A stretch of 64,000 nt of DNA. It comes from DATBGO01 sp963840095 (GTDB lineage Bacteria > Actinomycetota > Actinomycetes > Streptosporangiales > Streptosporangiaceae). A program made the position numbers and the translations under genes. Below, piece after piece: positions 49,825 through 58,196 of the stretch; position 1 is the stretch's first letter, and every line of letters starts with the position of its first letter. Below the pieces are notes generated by a model. It ran no database searches. It saw nothing but the letters and a program-made list of their open reading frames with translations, and was not told where the DNA came from. Location: NCBI GenBank assembly GCA_963840095.1, contig CAWIXN010000007.1, positions 101,948 through 165,947 on the forward strand, in the 5' to 3' direction.

Positions 49825-50005
49825 CTGCGGGAGAACCATCAGCGACCTAATAAAGCAGTGCTCCCGCCACCCGGCGGGCACGACATCCCAGCAGCGATCA
49901 ATCCTCCCGGTCACCGGCAGGGGCACGATCTTTCGTCAGGGCTCAAAGCCCTGGAGCTAAGAGTGCTCACCTGCCGGCGGCCACCACACTCCGAGTCTGC
50001 CGGAC
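49825..50005 (-). ncRNA. putative IS110 bridge RNA, copy 2
   Basis: Counterpart of 960-1140. On the minus strand the donor guides CTGGGATGTC (49891-49882) and TTATTAGG (49853-49846) are unchanged and match the element ends. The target loop differs: the right guide is ACGAAAG (49936-49930), complementary to CTTTCGT of this copy's own target (48530-48524). The left guide region GCTCCA matches the target half GATCCT at four of six positions. A GGGCTTTGAGCCC hairpin lies between the target guides. Ends are estimated. Confidence 0.78.
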
Positions 50006-50221
50006 GGCCGACCCGACAACTGTTATTAGGATCGCCTGGGGCGAAGCGCTGCGCATCGGGCTGGCGCATTACAACACCCTCGATGAGATCGACCGGTTCA
50101 ACGCCGCGCTCGCCAGCGTCGTCGCGTCCCTCGGATCCGCGGTCAGCGTCCCGGCCGGGACGGCATGATTCAGCTGCCCTGGACGGACCGCGATGACCCC
50201 GGGCGCTGCGGACGGGGCGCG

Positions 50222-50534
50222 ATGACCGCGGCTGCCGTTGTCCACGGCCCCGAGGTGCGCGCCTGGCCGCGGCTGCCCGGTGGCGACCCAGTTCGTGGGC
50301 GAGATCCCGCCCGGCCGCGCACCAGCCCACAGCCATCCCTACGACGAGCTTGTGCTGGTGCTCGCGGGCAGCGGCGTGCTGCATGTCGAGGGGGACGACG
50401 AGCTGCTAGCTCCGGGCAGCTGCGTGCACCTGCCACCCGGGCTGCCGCACTGCCTGGAGAACACCGGCTCCGAGGTGCTGCGCGTGCTTGGCGTATCTCA
50501 TCCCGCGGACAGCCCCGCCGCGAAGCTGGGGTGA
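50222..50534 (+). pseudogene. cupin-domain protein, probably frameshifted
   Basis: A small single-domain beta-barrel protein. The cupin motif 1 is in GRAPAHSHPYDELVLVLAGSGVLHVEG and motif 2 in LAPGSCVHLPPGLPHCLENTG, with metal-binding His, His, Glu and His visible, followed by VLRVLGVSHPADSPAAKLG. The expected start MTAAAVVHGPEVRAWPRLPG (ATG 50222) is in another frame; removing one G near 50281 joins it to ATQFVGEIPPG. The reading without a shift has to begin at 50238 with an unlikely N-terminus. Either a real frameshift or a base-calling error. Confidence 0.6.
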
Positions 50535-50606
50535 CCGGCTGCGGCGGCCACGGGCCGCCCATTATGGTCGCGACAGCTGGCCAGCCCGCGGATTAGGCTC
50601 CGCAAT

Positions 50607-51245
50607 ATGCTTCCGACCGGGCACCTGCTCGCGTTCATGCTGCTTTCCTACGCGCTGATCGTTATCCCGGGCCCGAATGTGCTCTTCGTGATCAGCAGGT
50701 CGCTGCAGCTAGGCCGCGCGGCCGGGCTGGCCGCGGTGCTGGGCGGCCAGCTCGGCGTCTACGTCCAGGTCATCGCGGTTGCGTTCGGCATTGGCGCGCT
50801 GGTCGAGCGGTCCGCGACCGTCTTCACCTTCATTAAGCTGGCTGGCGCGGCCTACCTGGTCTACCTCGGCATCAACGCGCTGCGGCACCGTCGGTCACTA
50901 TCTGCCGCGCTGGACGCGCCGGTCGTGGCGACCTCCAGAGGGCGGATGCTGCGGGACGGGTTTGTCGTGGGCGTGTTCAACCCGAAGGCCATCGTCTTCT
51001 TCGCTGCGGTGCTGCCGCAGTTCGCCGATCGGTCCGCCGGTCACGTGCCGGTCCAGTTGCTGCTGCTCGGCGTGGTGTTCATGGCCATCGCCCTAGTCTC
51101 CGACAGCATGTGGGCCATCATCGCGAGCACCGCGCGCTCGTGGTTCGCCCGCTCGCCGCGGCGCCTGGCGCTGGTCGGCGGAACGGGCGGCCTGATCATG
51201 ATCGGCATCGGCGTGAGCCTGGCCGTGACCGGGCGCAAGGACTGA
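50607..51245 (+). CDS. LysE/RhtB-family amino-acid exporter
   Basis: A 212-residue inner-membrane protein with about six helices. The family start is clear: FMLLSYALIVIPGPNVLFVISRSLQLGRAAGLAAVLGGQLGV, then IKLAGAAYLVYLGINALRHRR, a cytoplasmic loop, and FVVGVFNPKAIVFFAAVLPQF. Members export amino acids such as homoserine, threonine or leucine. The ATG at 50607 has only a weak site. It is followed by a convergent ABC-F gene. The substrate cannot be read from sequence. Confidence 0.9.
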   Translation: MLPTGHLLAFMLLSYALIVIPGPNVLFVISRSLQLGRAAGLAAVLGGQLGVYVQVIAVAFGIGALVERSATVFTFIKLAGAAYLVYLGINALRHRRSLSAALDAPVVATSRGRMLRDGFVVGVFNPKAIVFFAAVLPQFADRSAGHVPVQLLLLGVVFMAIALVSDSMWAIIASTARSWFARSPRRLALVGGTGGLIMIGIGVSLAVTGRKD

Positions 51246-51337
51246 CGGCACCCGGTCAGGCCGGTGCCGGGATGGGCGGCCAAGGGCTGTGCCGCCTGCG
51301 CCGCCGATGCCGGGTACCGGCAAGCGTCTCGCGCCGG

Positions 51338-52975
51338 TCAGCGGCTGATGATGTCGCCATCCGCCACGTCGATCCGCCGGTTGGTGGTCACGGTTTCGAG
51401 CATCCGGCGATCATGGGTGACGAGCAGCAGGGTGCCCGGATAGGACTCCAGCGCCGACTCCAGCTGCTCGATCGCGGGCAGGTCAAGATGGTTCGTCGGC
51501 TCGTCGAGGACCAGCAGGTTGACGCCGCGTCCTTGCAGCAGCGCTAGCGCCGCCCTGGTGCGCTCGCCGGGCGAGAGGGTATCGGCGGGCCGCAGCACGT
51601 GATCGGCGCGGAGGCCGAACTTCGCGAGCAGCGTCCGCGCGTCGGACGGCATCATGCCACCCGCGGCGGTCCGGAAGGCATCGATCAGCGGCTCGCTGCC
51701 CAGGAACAGGCCACGGGCCTGGTCGACCTCGCCCACCACCACCCCTGGGCCCAGCGCGGCGTGGCCCTCGCCGAGTGGTATCCGGCGCAGCAGCGCGCCG
51801 AGCAGGGTGGTCTTGCCGGATCCGTTCGGGCCAGTGATGGCGACCCGGTCCGCCCAGTCGATCTGGAGGCTGACCGGGCCGAGGGTGAACGAGCCGCGCC
51901 GGACGACAGCGCCGCGGAGGGCGGCGACGATAGTCCCGGCTCTGGGGGCCGCGGCGATCTCCATCCGGAGGTCCCATTCCTTGCGGGGTTCGGAGACAAC
52001 GTCGAGGCGCTCGATCAGCCGCTCGGTCTGGCGGGCCTTCGCGGCCTGTTTCTCGGTGGCCTCGGTGCGGAACTTGCGGCCGATCTTGTCGTTGTCGGCT
52101 TGCTTGCGGCGGGCGTTCCTGACGCCCTTCTCCATCCAGGCGCGCTGCGACCGGGCCCGCTCCTGCAGACCGGCCCGCGTGCCGGCGAACTCGTCGTAGT
52201 CGGCGCGGGCGTGCCGCCGCGCCACCTCGCGTTCGGCCAGGTAGGCAGCGTAGCCGCCGCCATAGGCGGTGACCTGCTGCTGGGCCAGGTCAAGCTCGAC
52301 GACTTCGGTGACGGTCCGGGTCAGGAACTCGCGGTCATGGCTGACCAGAACGGTCCCGGCCCGCAGGCCCGCCACGAACTCCTCCAGCCGGGCCAGCCCG
52401 TCCAGGTCGAGGTCGTTGGTCGGCTCGTCGAGCAGGAGCACGTCATACCGGCTCAGCAGCAGCGAGGCCAGTCCGGCCCGGGCCGCCTGCCCGCCCGACA
52501 GGCCGGTCATCTCGTGATCGAGATCCACGGTCAGGCCCAGCCCGGCCACCACCGCCTCGGCGCGCTCCTCAAGATCCGCGCCGCCCAGCGCCAGCCACCG
52601 CTCCAGACCGCTGGAATAGCTCTCGTCCGCGCCTGGCTCACCGGCCGCCAGCGCGTCCGCGGCGGCCTGCATCTCCGCCTGCGCCGCGGCGACTCCGGTC
52701 CGCCGGGCCAGGAACTGCCGCACTGTCTCGCCCGAGCGCCGGTCGGCCTCCTGAGGCAGGTAGCCGATTGTCGCGTCCGGCGGGCTGACCGTGACCGTCC
52801 CCGTATCCGCTGTCTCCAGGCCGACCAGCAGACGCAGCAGCGTCGACTTGCCTGCCCCGTTCACCCCCACCAGGCCGATCACGGCACCCTGGCCGACCAC
52901 CAGGTCAAGACCAGAAAACAGGACGCGGTCGCCGCGGGAGGCGGCAAGTCCTTTAGCAACAAGTGTTGCGCTCAT
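51338..52975 (-). CDS. ABC-F family ATPase (ribosome-associated)
   Basis: A soluble 545-residue protein with two ATPase domains and no membrane part. Domain 1: Walker A VGVNGAGKSTLLRLL, signature LSGGQAARAGLASLL, Walker B DVLLLDEPTNDLDLDG. A linker follows with a charged helical pair (GYAAYLAEREVARRHARADYDEFAG to QTERLIERLDV). Domain 2: Walker A TGPNGSGKTTLLGAL, signature LSPGERTRAALALL, Walker B VNLLVLDEPTNHLDL. ABC-F proteins act on the ribosome exit site, and some protect against antibiotics. The shortened linker and second signature LSPGER fit the antibiotic-resistance-like group of actinobacteria. ATG at 52975 has a weak site; the frame is open upstream. Confidence 0.88.
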   Translation of the reverse strand: MSATLVAKGLAASRGDRVLFSGLDLVVGQGAVIGLVGVNGAGKSTLLRLLVGLETADTGTVTVSPPDATIGYLPQEADRRSGETVRQFLARRTGVAAAQAEMQAAADALAAGEPGADESYSSGLERWLALGGADLEERAEAVVAGLGLTVDLDHEMTGLSGGQAARAGLASLLLSRYDVLLLDEPTNDLDLDGLARLEEFVAGLRAGTVLVSHDREFLTRTVTEVVELDLAQQQVTAYGGGYAAYLAEREVARRHARADYDEFAGTRAGLQERARSQRAWMEKGVRNARRKQADNDKIGRKFRTEATEKQAAKARQTERLIERLDVVSEPRKEWDLRMEIAAAPRAGTIVAALRGAVVRRGSFTLGPVSLQIDWADRVAITGPNGSGKTTLLGALLRRIPLGEGHAALGPGVVVGEVDQARGLFLGSEPLIDAFRTAAGGMMPSDARTLLAKFGLRADHVLRPADTLSPGERTRAALALLQGRGVNLLVLDEPTNHLDLPAIEQLESALESYPGTLLLVTHDRRMLETVTTNRRIDVADGDIISR

Positions 52976-53101
52976 CAGATCGCATCCTGGCTGTCTCCGG
53001 GTGGAGAGCATGGGGCTCCTGGGCACTTGCTCATGGCTCCGCCGCATGTGACATGGCTGCGGAGAAACCGACCACCGCAGGGCGGGCGGGATGGGCTGAC
53101 G

Positions 53102-53986
53102 CTAAGTCTGCAGCGGCATCAGCTCGGCGGCGAAGCCGTCAAGGAACCGGTCGAGGGCATCGAGGGGGCCCGCTGGCCGGATCACGAACTTGCTCAGGCC
53201 GACCGCCACGTACTCCTCGATCATAGCCCGCGCGGCCGACCAGCTGCCTGCCGCCAGGGTGGCCGGGTGCACGCCCGGGCGCCGCTGGCGGACGGCCTCG
53301 GCCAGTTCGGGCGGGATGCCGTCGGGTCCTACCGCCAGGCTGATCCCGAAGTGCTCCGGATCGACCTCGCGGCCCGCCTCGGCGGCCGCCGCCTGGATAG
53401 CCTGACGTCCCTCGCTCGCCTCGCCCGGGGTGATGAAGCTGGCCAGCCAGCCGTCGCCGAGCCTGCCCACCCGGCGCAGCGCGCCAGGTGCGCTGCCGCC
53501 CAGCCAGATGTCGAGCGGCTTGGCGGGCAGCGGGCCTACGGTGGCCGCCTGCACCGCGAAGAACTGGCCCGAGAACGAGACCGTTTCCTGGCTGAGCAGC
53601 AGGCGCACCAGCTCAAGCGACTCGTCGAAGACCGCAGCGCGACGGCCGGAGGGCACCTGGAACATGGCCAGCTCGGCCGGGCGGGCCGGCTTCAGGCCGA
53701 ACACCGGCAGCACCCGGCCCGGCGCCAGCCCGGCCAGCGTGGCCAGCTGCTTGGCCACCAGGACCGGGTGCCGTCCGGGCAACACCGCGACTGCGGTCCC
53801 GACCTTCAGCCGGGCCGTCCGCGCCAGGGCATAAGTCATCCCGATGAACGGCTCGACCAGCGGGCCGAACACCATCTCCGGCAGCCACAAGGAGTCCACG
53901 CCCATTGCTTCGATGCGTTCGACGGCACCGCCGAACTCGCCGGGGGCGCCCGAGCCGCCCAGTGAAATGCCGATTCTGACCTTCAC
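53102..53986 (-). CDS. LLM-class (F420-type) oxidoreductase
   Basis: A 294-residue luciferase-like TIM barrel: RIGISLGGSGAPGEFGGAVERIEAMGVDSLWLPE, RTARLKVGTAVAVLPGRHPVLVAKQLATLAGLAPGRVLPVFG in outline, KPLDIWLGGSAPGALRRVGRLGDGWLAS and a final YVAVGLSKFVIRPAGP. It resembles F420-dependent actinobacterial members rather than bacterial luciferases. Substrate unknown. The GTG at 53986 has GGAAGG directly in front, which is closer than usual. It is divergent from padR. It is distinct from the LLM gene in the pyrimidine block. Confidence 0.85.
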   Translation of the reverse strand: MKVRIGISLGGSGAPGEFGGAVERIEAMGVDSLWLPEMVFGPLVEPFIGMTYALARTARLKVGTAVAVLPGRHPVLVAKQLATLAGLAPGRVLPVFGLKPARPAELAMFQVPSGRRAAVFDESLELVRLLLSQETVSFSGQFFAVQAATVGPLPAKPLDIWLGGSAPGALRRVGRLGDGWLASFITPGEASEGRQAIQAAAAEAGREVDPEHFGISLAVGPDGIPPELAEAVRQRRPGVHPATLAAGSWSAARAMIEEYVAVGLSKFVIRPAGPLDALDRFLDGFAAELMPLQT

Positions 53987-54048
53987 CCTTCCATCCGATC
54001 ACGCCTCGTCCGCGCCCGCGCCGCCGGCTGGTCCGGCGTTCTCACCCT

Positions 54049-54084
54049 TGAATGGCCTCCTGCTGATGAATGGCCTCCTGCTGA
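54049..54084 (+). repeat. 18-bp direct duplication
   Basis: TGAATGGCCTCCTGCTGA occurs twice in a row just upstream of the padR promoter. Confidence 0.85.
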
Positions 54085-54100
54085 CGCTCCGTTGGCTGAA

Positions 54101-54129
54101 TTGCCTTTCGCCCAGACCCAAAGTACTCT
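54101..54129 (+). promoter_or_regulatory. promoter of the padR-ABC operon
   Basis: TTGCCT (54101-54106) and TACTCT (54124-54129) with a 17-bp spacer. The -10 lies inside the PadR palindrome, which supports autorepression. Confidence 0.55.
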
Positions 54130-54142
54130 GAATCGAGTACTT
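54121..54142. promoter_or_regulatory. probable PadR operator
   Basis: A perfect inverted repeat AAGTACTC-TGAATC-GAGTACTT, 18 bp before the padR start. It shares the GTACT core common in PadR-family sites and overlaps the predicted -10. Confidence 0.7.
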
Positions 54143-54159
54143 GAGGAAGAGGAGGACAG

Positions 54160-54825
54160 GTGCCTAGCCGCAACCGAGCCAACCCGCTGGCGCTAGCCGT
54201 GCTCATCTGCCTGCTTGAGCGGCCCATGCACCCCTACGAGGTCGCCACGACGCTGCGGCAGCGGCACAAGCACGAGAGCATCCGGCTCAACTACGGATCG
54301 CTTTACTCGGTGGTCGAGTCGCTCGAACGGCGCGGGCTGATCACACCGCAGGAGACGGTCAGGGCGGGCCGACTACCTGAGCGGACCGTGTACGCCCTCA
54401 CCGGCGCGGGACAGATCGAGCTGCACGACTGGCTGACCGAGCTCATCTCTACGCCGGTCAAGGAGTATCCGGCGTTCGAGTCGGCGCTGTCATTCCTGCC
54501 CGCTCTTCCGCCCGACGACGCCGTGGAACTGCTTCAGGAGCGGGCCCACCACCTGGAGACGGAACTGGCGCAGGCCCACGCGACCCGCGAGCTGGTCGGG
54601 AAGCAGGGCGTGCCGCGCCTGTTCTGGCTTGAGGCCGAGTTCCACAACTTGCAGCGCGAAGCCGAGCTCAGCTACGTGCGCAAGCTCGTCCGCGAGATCG
54701 CATCTGGTGCGCTCGACGGGGCGCAGTGGTGGCGCGAGGTGCACGCCCGCGGCGACGAGCCAGCCTGGCTGCCGCCGTTTGCCCAGGGTCCCGCTGGTAG
54801 CGGGCCAGCCGATTCGGATGAATGA
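54160..54825 (+). CDS. PadR-family transcriptional regulator
   Basis: A 221-residue repressor. The PadR winged helix (residues 8-90) includes LALAVLICLLERPMHPYEVATTLRQR, LNYGSLYSVVESLERRGLITPQET and RTVYALTGAGQIELHDWLTEL. The C-terminal Vir-like helical dimer domain contains LLQERAHHLETELAQAHATREL and FHNLQREAELSYVRKLV. GTG at 54160 follows GGAAGAGGAGGACAG. It is the first gene of an operon with the DrrA-like ATPase 15 bp downstream, an arrangement typical of drug-inducible ABC exporters. It likely binds the palindrome at 54121. Confidence 0.92.
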   Translation: MPSRNRANPLALAVLICLLERPMHPYEVATTLRQRHKHESIRLNYGSLYSVVESLERRGLITPQETVRAGRLPERTVYALTGAGQIELHDWLTELISTPVKEYPAFESALSFLPALPPDDAVELLQERAHHLETELAQAHATRELVGKQGVPRLFWLEAEFHNLQREAELSYVRKLVREIASGALDGAQWWREVHARGDEPAWLPPFAQGPAGSGPADSDE

Positions 54826-54840
54826 GCTGGAGAAGCGTTA

Positions 54841-55869
54841 ATGGACAATGTCATCACCACCCGGGACCTGCGCAAGAGCTTCAAGGCCAAGCGCCGGCGG
54901 GTCGAGGCGGTCCGCGGCGTCAGCATCGACGTCGGGCGCGGGGAGATCTTCGGGTTCCTCGGGCCGAATGGCGCAGGCAAGACCACGACTCTGCGCATGC
55001 TGACCACGCTGCTCCCGATCGATGCGGGCACCGCGACCGTGGCCGGGCTCGACGTGGCGCGCCAGAGCGGCGCGGTGCGCTCCCGGATCGGGTACGTCAG
55101 CCAGCTCGGCGGTGCCGACGAGCTGGCCACCGGCCGTGAGAACCTGATCCTGCAGGGTCGGCTCTACGGCGCTCCGCTCGATCTCCTCCGGCGGCGAGCC
55201 GACCAGGTCGCCGAGCTGCTGGACCTCTCGGAGTTCGCCGACCGGCGGGTGAGCACCTATTCGGGCGGCCAGCGCAGGCGGCTCGACGTTGCGCTCGGCA
55301 TCGTGCACGAGCCAGAGGTGCTGTTCCTCGACGAGCCGAGCAGCGGGCTTGACCCGCAGAACCGCGCCAACCTCTGGGATCATGTCCAGGCCCTGCGCGA
55401 CCAGGGCACCACGGTCTTCCTGACGACGCACTATCTGGAGGAGGCCGACGCGCTCTGCGACCGGCTGATGATCATCGACTACGGCCTGATCGTCGCCGAG
55501 GGAGCGCCGCGCGAGCTCAAGAAGCAGGTCGCGGGCGACTCGGTCGTGCTCAGCCTGCGAGACGGCACTGACGCCGCCGGCCGGGCGGCGGCGGCGCTGC
55601 GCCAGGAGCGCTACGTGCGGCACCTGACCGCCGACGGGAGCCAGCTCCGCCTCTACGTCGAGGACGGGGGAAGCGCGCTCCCGCACCTACTCCGGCTGCT
55701 CGACGCCGAGCGGATCGAGATCCGGTCGGTGAGCCTGTCCGAGCCCACCCTCGACGACGTCTTCCTGCGCCAGACCGGCCGGTCGCTTCGTGACGCAGGC
55801 GACGGTGGCAGCGACGGTGGCAGCGACGGCGACGGTGACAGTGGCAATGCGAAGGAGACGGCAGCATGA
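54841..55869 (+). CDS. DrrA-type ABC transporter ATP-binding protein
   Basis: A 342-residue ATPase with Walker A GPNGAGKTTTLRML, the Q-loop in YVSQLGGADELATGRENL, signature YSGGQRRRLDVALGI, Walker B EVLFLDEPSSGLDP, the switch His in TVFLTTHYLEEAD, and a C-terminal DUF4162-like domain. The protein pairs with the permease encoded immediately after (ATGA overlap at 55866) to export a hydrophobic compound. The end carries four-residue GGSD repeats from 12-bp DNA units. The ATG follows GGAGAAGCGTTA. Confidence 0.93.
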   Translation: MDNVITTRDLRKSFKAKRRRVEAVRGVSIDVGRGEIFGFLGPNGAGKTTTLRMLTTLLPIDAGTATVAGLDVARQSGAVRSRIGYVSQLGGADELATGRENLILQGRLYGAPLDLLRRRADQVAELLDLSEFADRRVSTYSGGQRRRLDVALGIVHEPEVLFLDEPSSGLDPQNRANLWDHVQALRDQGTTVFLTTHYLEEADALCDRLMIIDYGLIVAEGAPRELKKQVAGDSVVLSLRDGTDAAGRAAAALRQERYVRHLTADGSQLRLYVEDGGSALPHLLRLLDAERIEIRSVSLSEPTLDDVFLRQTGRSLRDAGDGGSDGGSDGDGDSGNAKETAA

Positions 55870-56627
55870 GGACCGCCCGCGACACCGGCCTGCTGTTCGG
55901 CCGCTATATGACCCAGCTGCTGCGCAACCCGGTATGGCTGGTGGTGGGTTTCTCGACCCCGATCCTCTACCTGGCGCTGTTCGCGCCACTGCTGAAGAAC
56001 CTGCCAGGGGTACGCGGCATCCCTGGCGGAAATGTCCTTGATCTCTTCCTGCCCGGCATCCTGGCGCTGCTGGCCTTCTCCAGCGGGATCGGGCCGGGCT
56101 TCAGCACGATCTTCGAGCTGCGGGCCGGCGTCATCGAGCGGTTCCGGGTCACCCCGGCCAGCCGCCTCGCGATCCTCATCGGCCCGATCCTCGCCACCAT
56201 GCTGATGATGTTCGTGTTCGACGCGGTGGTGGTCGCCGTTGGCGTCGGGTTCGGCTTCCACCTGCATCTACTCGGCCTGCTAGTGCTCGGCGTACTGCTC
56301 GGAATGCTGATGGTCATCATGTCCGCGTTCTCGATCGCGACCGCTCTGGTCACCAAGGACATCAGCAGCTTCGCGGCGATCACCAACGGCATCAACCTGC
56401 CGGTGCTTCTGCTGGCCGGCGTCCTGCTGCCGATATCCCTCGGGCCGGCCTGGATGCGCGTCATCGCGCATTTCAACCCGCTCTACTACCTGGTCGAGGC
56501 GTCCCGGGCACTGGCCGCAGGCAGCTTCGGAGGCCCAACGGTGTGGCAGGCGTTCGCCGTGCTCACGCCGTTGTGCGCGGTGACGCTCGGCTGGGCCACC
56601 GGAGTGTTCCGCAAGGCGGTCGCCTGA
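55866..56627 (+). CDS. DrrB-type ABC transporter permease
   Basis: A 253-residue inner-membrane protein with six helices, ABC2_membrane family. It starts with RDTGLLFGRYMTQLLRNPVWLVVGFSTPILYLALF, and has FLPGILALLAFSSGIGPGFSTIFELRAGVIERFRVTPAS (the coupling helix region) and LPVLLLAGVLLPISLGPAWMRVIAHFNPLYYLVEASRAL. It overlaps the ATPase gene by 4 bp and so is translationally coupled. The pair matches daunorubicin-type exporters, but the real substrate is unknown. Confidence 0.93.
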   Translation: MRTARDTGLLFGRYMTQLLRNPVWLVVGFSTPILYLALFAPLLKNLPGVRGIPGGNVLDLFLPGILALLAFSSGIGPGFSTIFELRAGVIERFRVTPASRLAILIGPILATMLMMFVFDAVVVAVGVGFGFHLHLLGLLVLGVLLGMLMVIMSAFSIATALVTKDISSFAAITNGINLPVLLLAGVLLPISLGPAWMRVIAHFNPLYYLVEASRALAAGSFGGPTVWQAFAVLTPLCAVTLGWATGVFRKAVA

Positions 56628-56697
56628 AGCCCTGGTAGGAGTCCTCCGCAGCTACAGGCTCCTGGGCTAGGCGGGATATGCGACTTGTGCTGTAGGC

Positions 56698-56940
56698 ATG
56701 GCCCGCCGCCACGGGTGGCTGCGCTACCTGGTCGGGACAGCCGAACTTGCCGGGGCCATCGGCCTGCTCATCCCGCGGATGGCAGGCTTGGCAGCGGCCG
56801 GGTTGGCTGCCGACATGGCCGGCGCGTCCGTTATCAACGCCGCCGTCCTGCACAGCACCGCCGTCGTGATGACCGTCCCGCTCTGCATAGTGTTCGCGCT
56901 CCTCGCGCGCCTGGTGGCCGCATGCGAGCAAGACGGTCGC
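56698..56940 (+). pseudogene. DoxX-like membrane protein, N-terminally truncated
   Basis: The frame from ATG 56698 reads HGWLRYLVGTAELAGAIGLLIPRMAGLAAAG and then a second hydrophobic stretch up to FALLARLVAACEQD, which matches helices 2-4 of DoxX-family proteins. The first helix and its conserved FxxaGxxK region are missing. After about 56940 the frame continues into sequence belonging to the convergent gene at 57022, so the C-terminus is not natural either. No ribosome site. Probably a remnant. Confidence 0.5.
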
Positions 56941-57021
56941 CGCCGCCAGGCGGTGACCCGCATCGGCGCGGCAGGTGCGCCAGGCGACGGCCAACACCAG
57001 GGCGGCTGCCTGACCGGCGAC

Positions 57022-57867
57022 TTATTTCCTCGGCCGGTAGCGGAGTCGCTTCCTGGCCGCCTCGGTCCTGCCGCTGCCTTCATTAACGACGGCGAGCATC
57101 TTGGCCCGCTCCAGGTCCGCCTGGCTGATCAGGGAGTTGGCCAGCAGGAACTCGGGAAGCTCACGCTGGTGACGCTGCTCGTTCCAGATACGGCGCTGAA
57201 GCTCCTTCTTGTAGTCCGAGACCGCGCCTTCCCCACTCAGGTCTAAAGCGATGGCGACGTCTGTCATCGGCACCGCCTGCGGCGCGACCGCCCCGAGAAT
57301 GTACTCCTGGTACAGGTAGGCGATCGCCAGGCGGGCAGTGTCATTGCGGTCGAAGAAGGCCCGGACCTTGGACACCGCGTCGGGCAGCGGCGTGCTGGTC
57401 CGCCCGGGCGCCGAAACCCCGCTGCCCCTGAATCCTCCCTGCGTGGCAGGTTGGCCCGCGCTGAGCGGCACGGTTGGCTGCCCGCGACCGGCTGACGGGA
57501 CATCGACGCACAGCGGCAGAACCCATTTCCCTACGCTGATCAGCCACGACCCGGCTTCGAGCCGGACCGGCACGGTCTCGTACCGGTCCGGCGCCATCGG
57601 CAGCACGTGCCTGGCCGCCGTTTGCACGGCCTGGTGCTGGGCGGCGAACTCGGATGCGTAGGGCGCCAGGTACACCTTGTGGGTGGTGTCGCGGCTGAAC
57701 AGCTCCCACCGGTAATGCACGTATCGCAGGCCCGGACAGCGCGGGGACCTGTGCAGCGTGGTGTCTTTGCCGCCGCTGAGCAGATCCCGATCCAGCCAGG
57801 TAATCTCATCGGGCCGACAGGTCAGCCACTCGCGCTGAGTGGGCGACCAGATTACGAGCTGGGCCAT
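57022..57867 (-). CDS. hypothetical protein beside the FHA gene
   Basis: A 281-residue cytoplasmic protein that I do not recognise. The N-terminal half is rich in aromatic and basic residues (WSPTQREWLTCRPDEITWLDR, RYVHYRWELFSRDTTHKVYLAPYASEF). A flexible Pro/Gly linker (about 125-155) follows, and then a helical part with VRAFFDRNDTARLAIAYLYQEYILG, VPMTDVAIALDLSGEGAVSDYKKELQRRIW and an Arg/Lys-rich tail. The C-terminal part looks like a winged-helix or effector-associated domain. The ATG at 57867 has a weak GAG site. The FHA-protein gene lies upstream on the same strand, so the two may belong to one signalling unit. Confidence 0.6.
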   Translation of the reverse strand: MAQLVIWSPTQREWLTCRPDEITWLDRDLLSGGKDTTLHRSPRCPGLRYVHYRWELFSRDTTHKVYLAPYASEFAAQHQAVQTAARHVLPMAPDRYETVPVRLEAGSWLISVGKWVLPLCVDVPSAGRGQPTVPLSAGQPATQGGFRGSGVSAPGRTSTPLPDAVSKVRAFFDRNDTARLAIAYLYQEYILGAVAPQAVPMTDVAIALDLSGEGAVSDYKKELQRRIWNEQRHQRELPEFLLANSLISQADLERAKMLAVVNEGSGRTEAARKRLRYRPRK

Positions 57868-57915
57868 CGCAACTCACCCACTGCCCCCGAGCCTGGCGCG
57901 TCGTCGACACAGTCC

Positions 57916-58179
57916 TCATTCCTGCGGTGCCTGCGACGATAACACCCGGCGCTTCATCTCGGCCGAGGCCTCGGGTAGGCCAGGCCTGGGCAGGGCGTGC
58001 TCGGGCAAGCCAGGGCGCCTGAGTAGGGCTTGCTCGGGTAGGCCACAGGGCCTGGGCAGGCCAGCCTCCGGAAGGGCCCGAGCTCCGGAAGGGGCCCGGG
58101 CCTGGGCAGGGGCCTGAGGCAGGGTCAGGGCCTCAGGCTGGCCTCGGGTGCCCGGCCTCGGGGGGGCCGGGCCGGGCAT
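57916..58179 (-). other. low-complexity Pro/Leu/Ala ORF in the 57868-58196 gap
   Basis: The 329-bp gap between the FHA gene and the gene at 57867 holds an 87-codon minus-strand frame made mostly of imperfect repeats (GLPEHALPRP, GLPEASAE, GLPEQALLRRP). There is no ribosome site. It could be a third repeat-rich leader like those at 8198 and 37122, but here the stop does not overlap the next start. I see nothing else in this gap. Confidence 0.3.
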
Positions 58180-58196
58180 CAGCGCTGTCCGCTGGC

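Larger units (their letters stand above)
48531..50029 (-). mobile_element. IS110-family insertion sequence, copy 2
   Basis: A 1499-bp element in the opposite orientation to copy 1 and the same length. The core AG (CT on the element strand) is at 48529-48530 and 50028-50029. It has intact ends, an intact transposase and a left-end RNA region. The target, on the element strand, was GATCCT followed by TTCGTGC, which shares only TCCTT and a nearby CG with the copy 1 target. It disrupts the class V aminotransferase gene. Confidence 0.92.
47404..50168 (+). pseudogene. class V aminotransferase (cysteine desulfurase-like), split by IS110
   Basis: A PLP enzyme gene cut in two: 47404-48530 and 50030-50168. 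The first part has VFLDAPGGTQTP, VYREASGNTGAPYATSRR, ASMTTLNYMLTRTVGRELRSGDEIVVTRLDHDANVAPW in outline, WVDAVQYAPHEPIDV, the Schiff-base Lys in FCSAYKFCGPHLGIAFG and GFGVWSGEHYYAPGLHER. The second part has ALRIGLAHYNTLDEIDRFNAAL. Joining base 48530 to 50030 gives HER-IAWGEALRIG without a stop or frame change, so the insertion is clean and seems recent. The protein would be about 421 residues and resembles the SufS-like VC1184 subgroup. The ATG at 47404 follows the end of a divergent gene by 98 bp. Confidence 0.88.

Noticed and set aside
51338..53047. Upstream in-frame start (from 53047) for the ABC-F protein
   Set aside because: The extra 24 residues are not family-like, and the conserved start MSATLVAKGL fits ATG 52975. 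A regulatory leader peptide there cannot be excluded, but no attenuator hairpin was evident.
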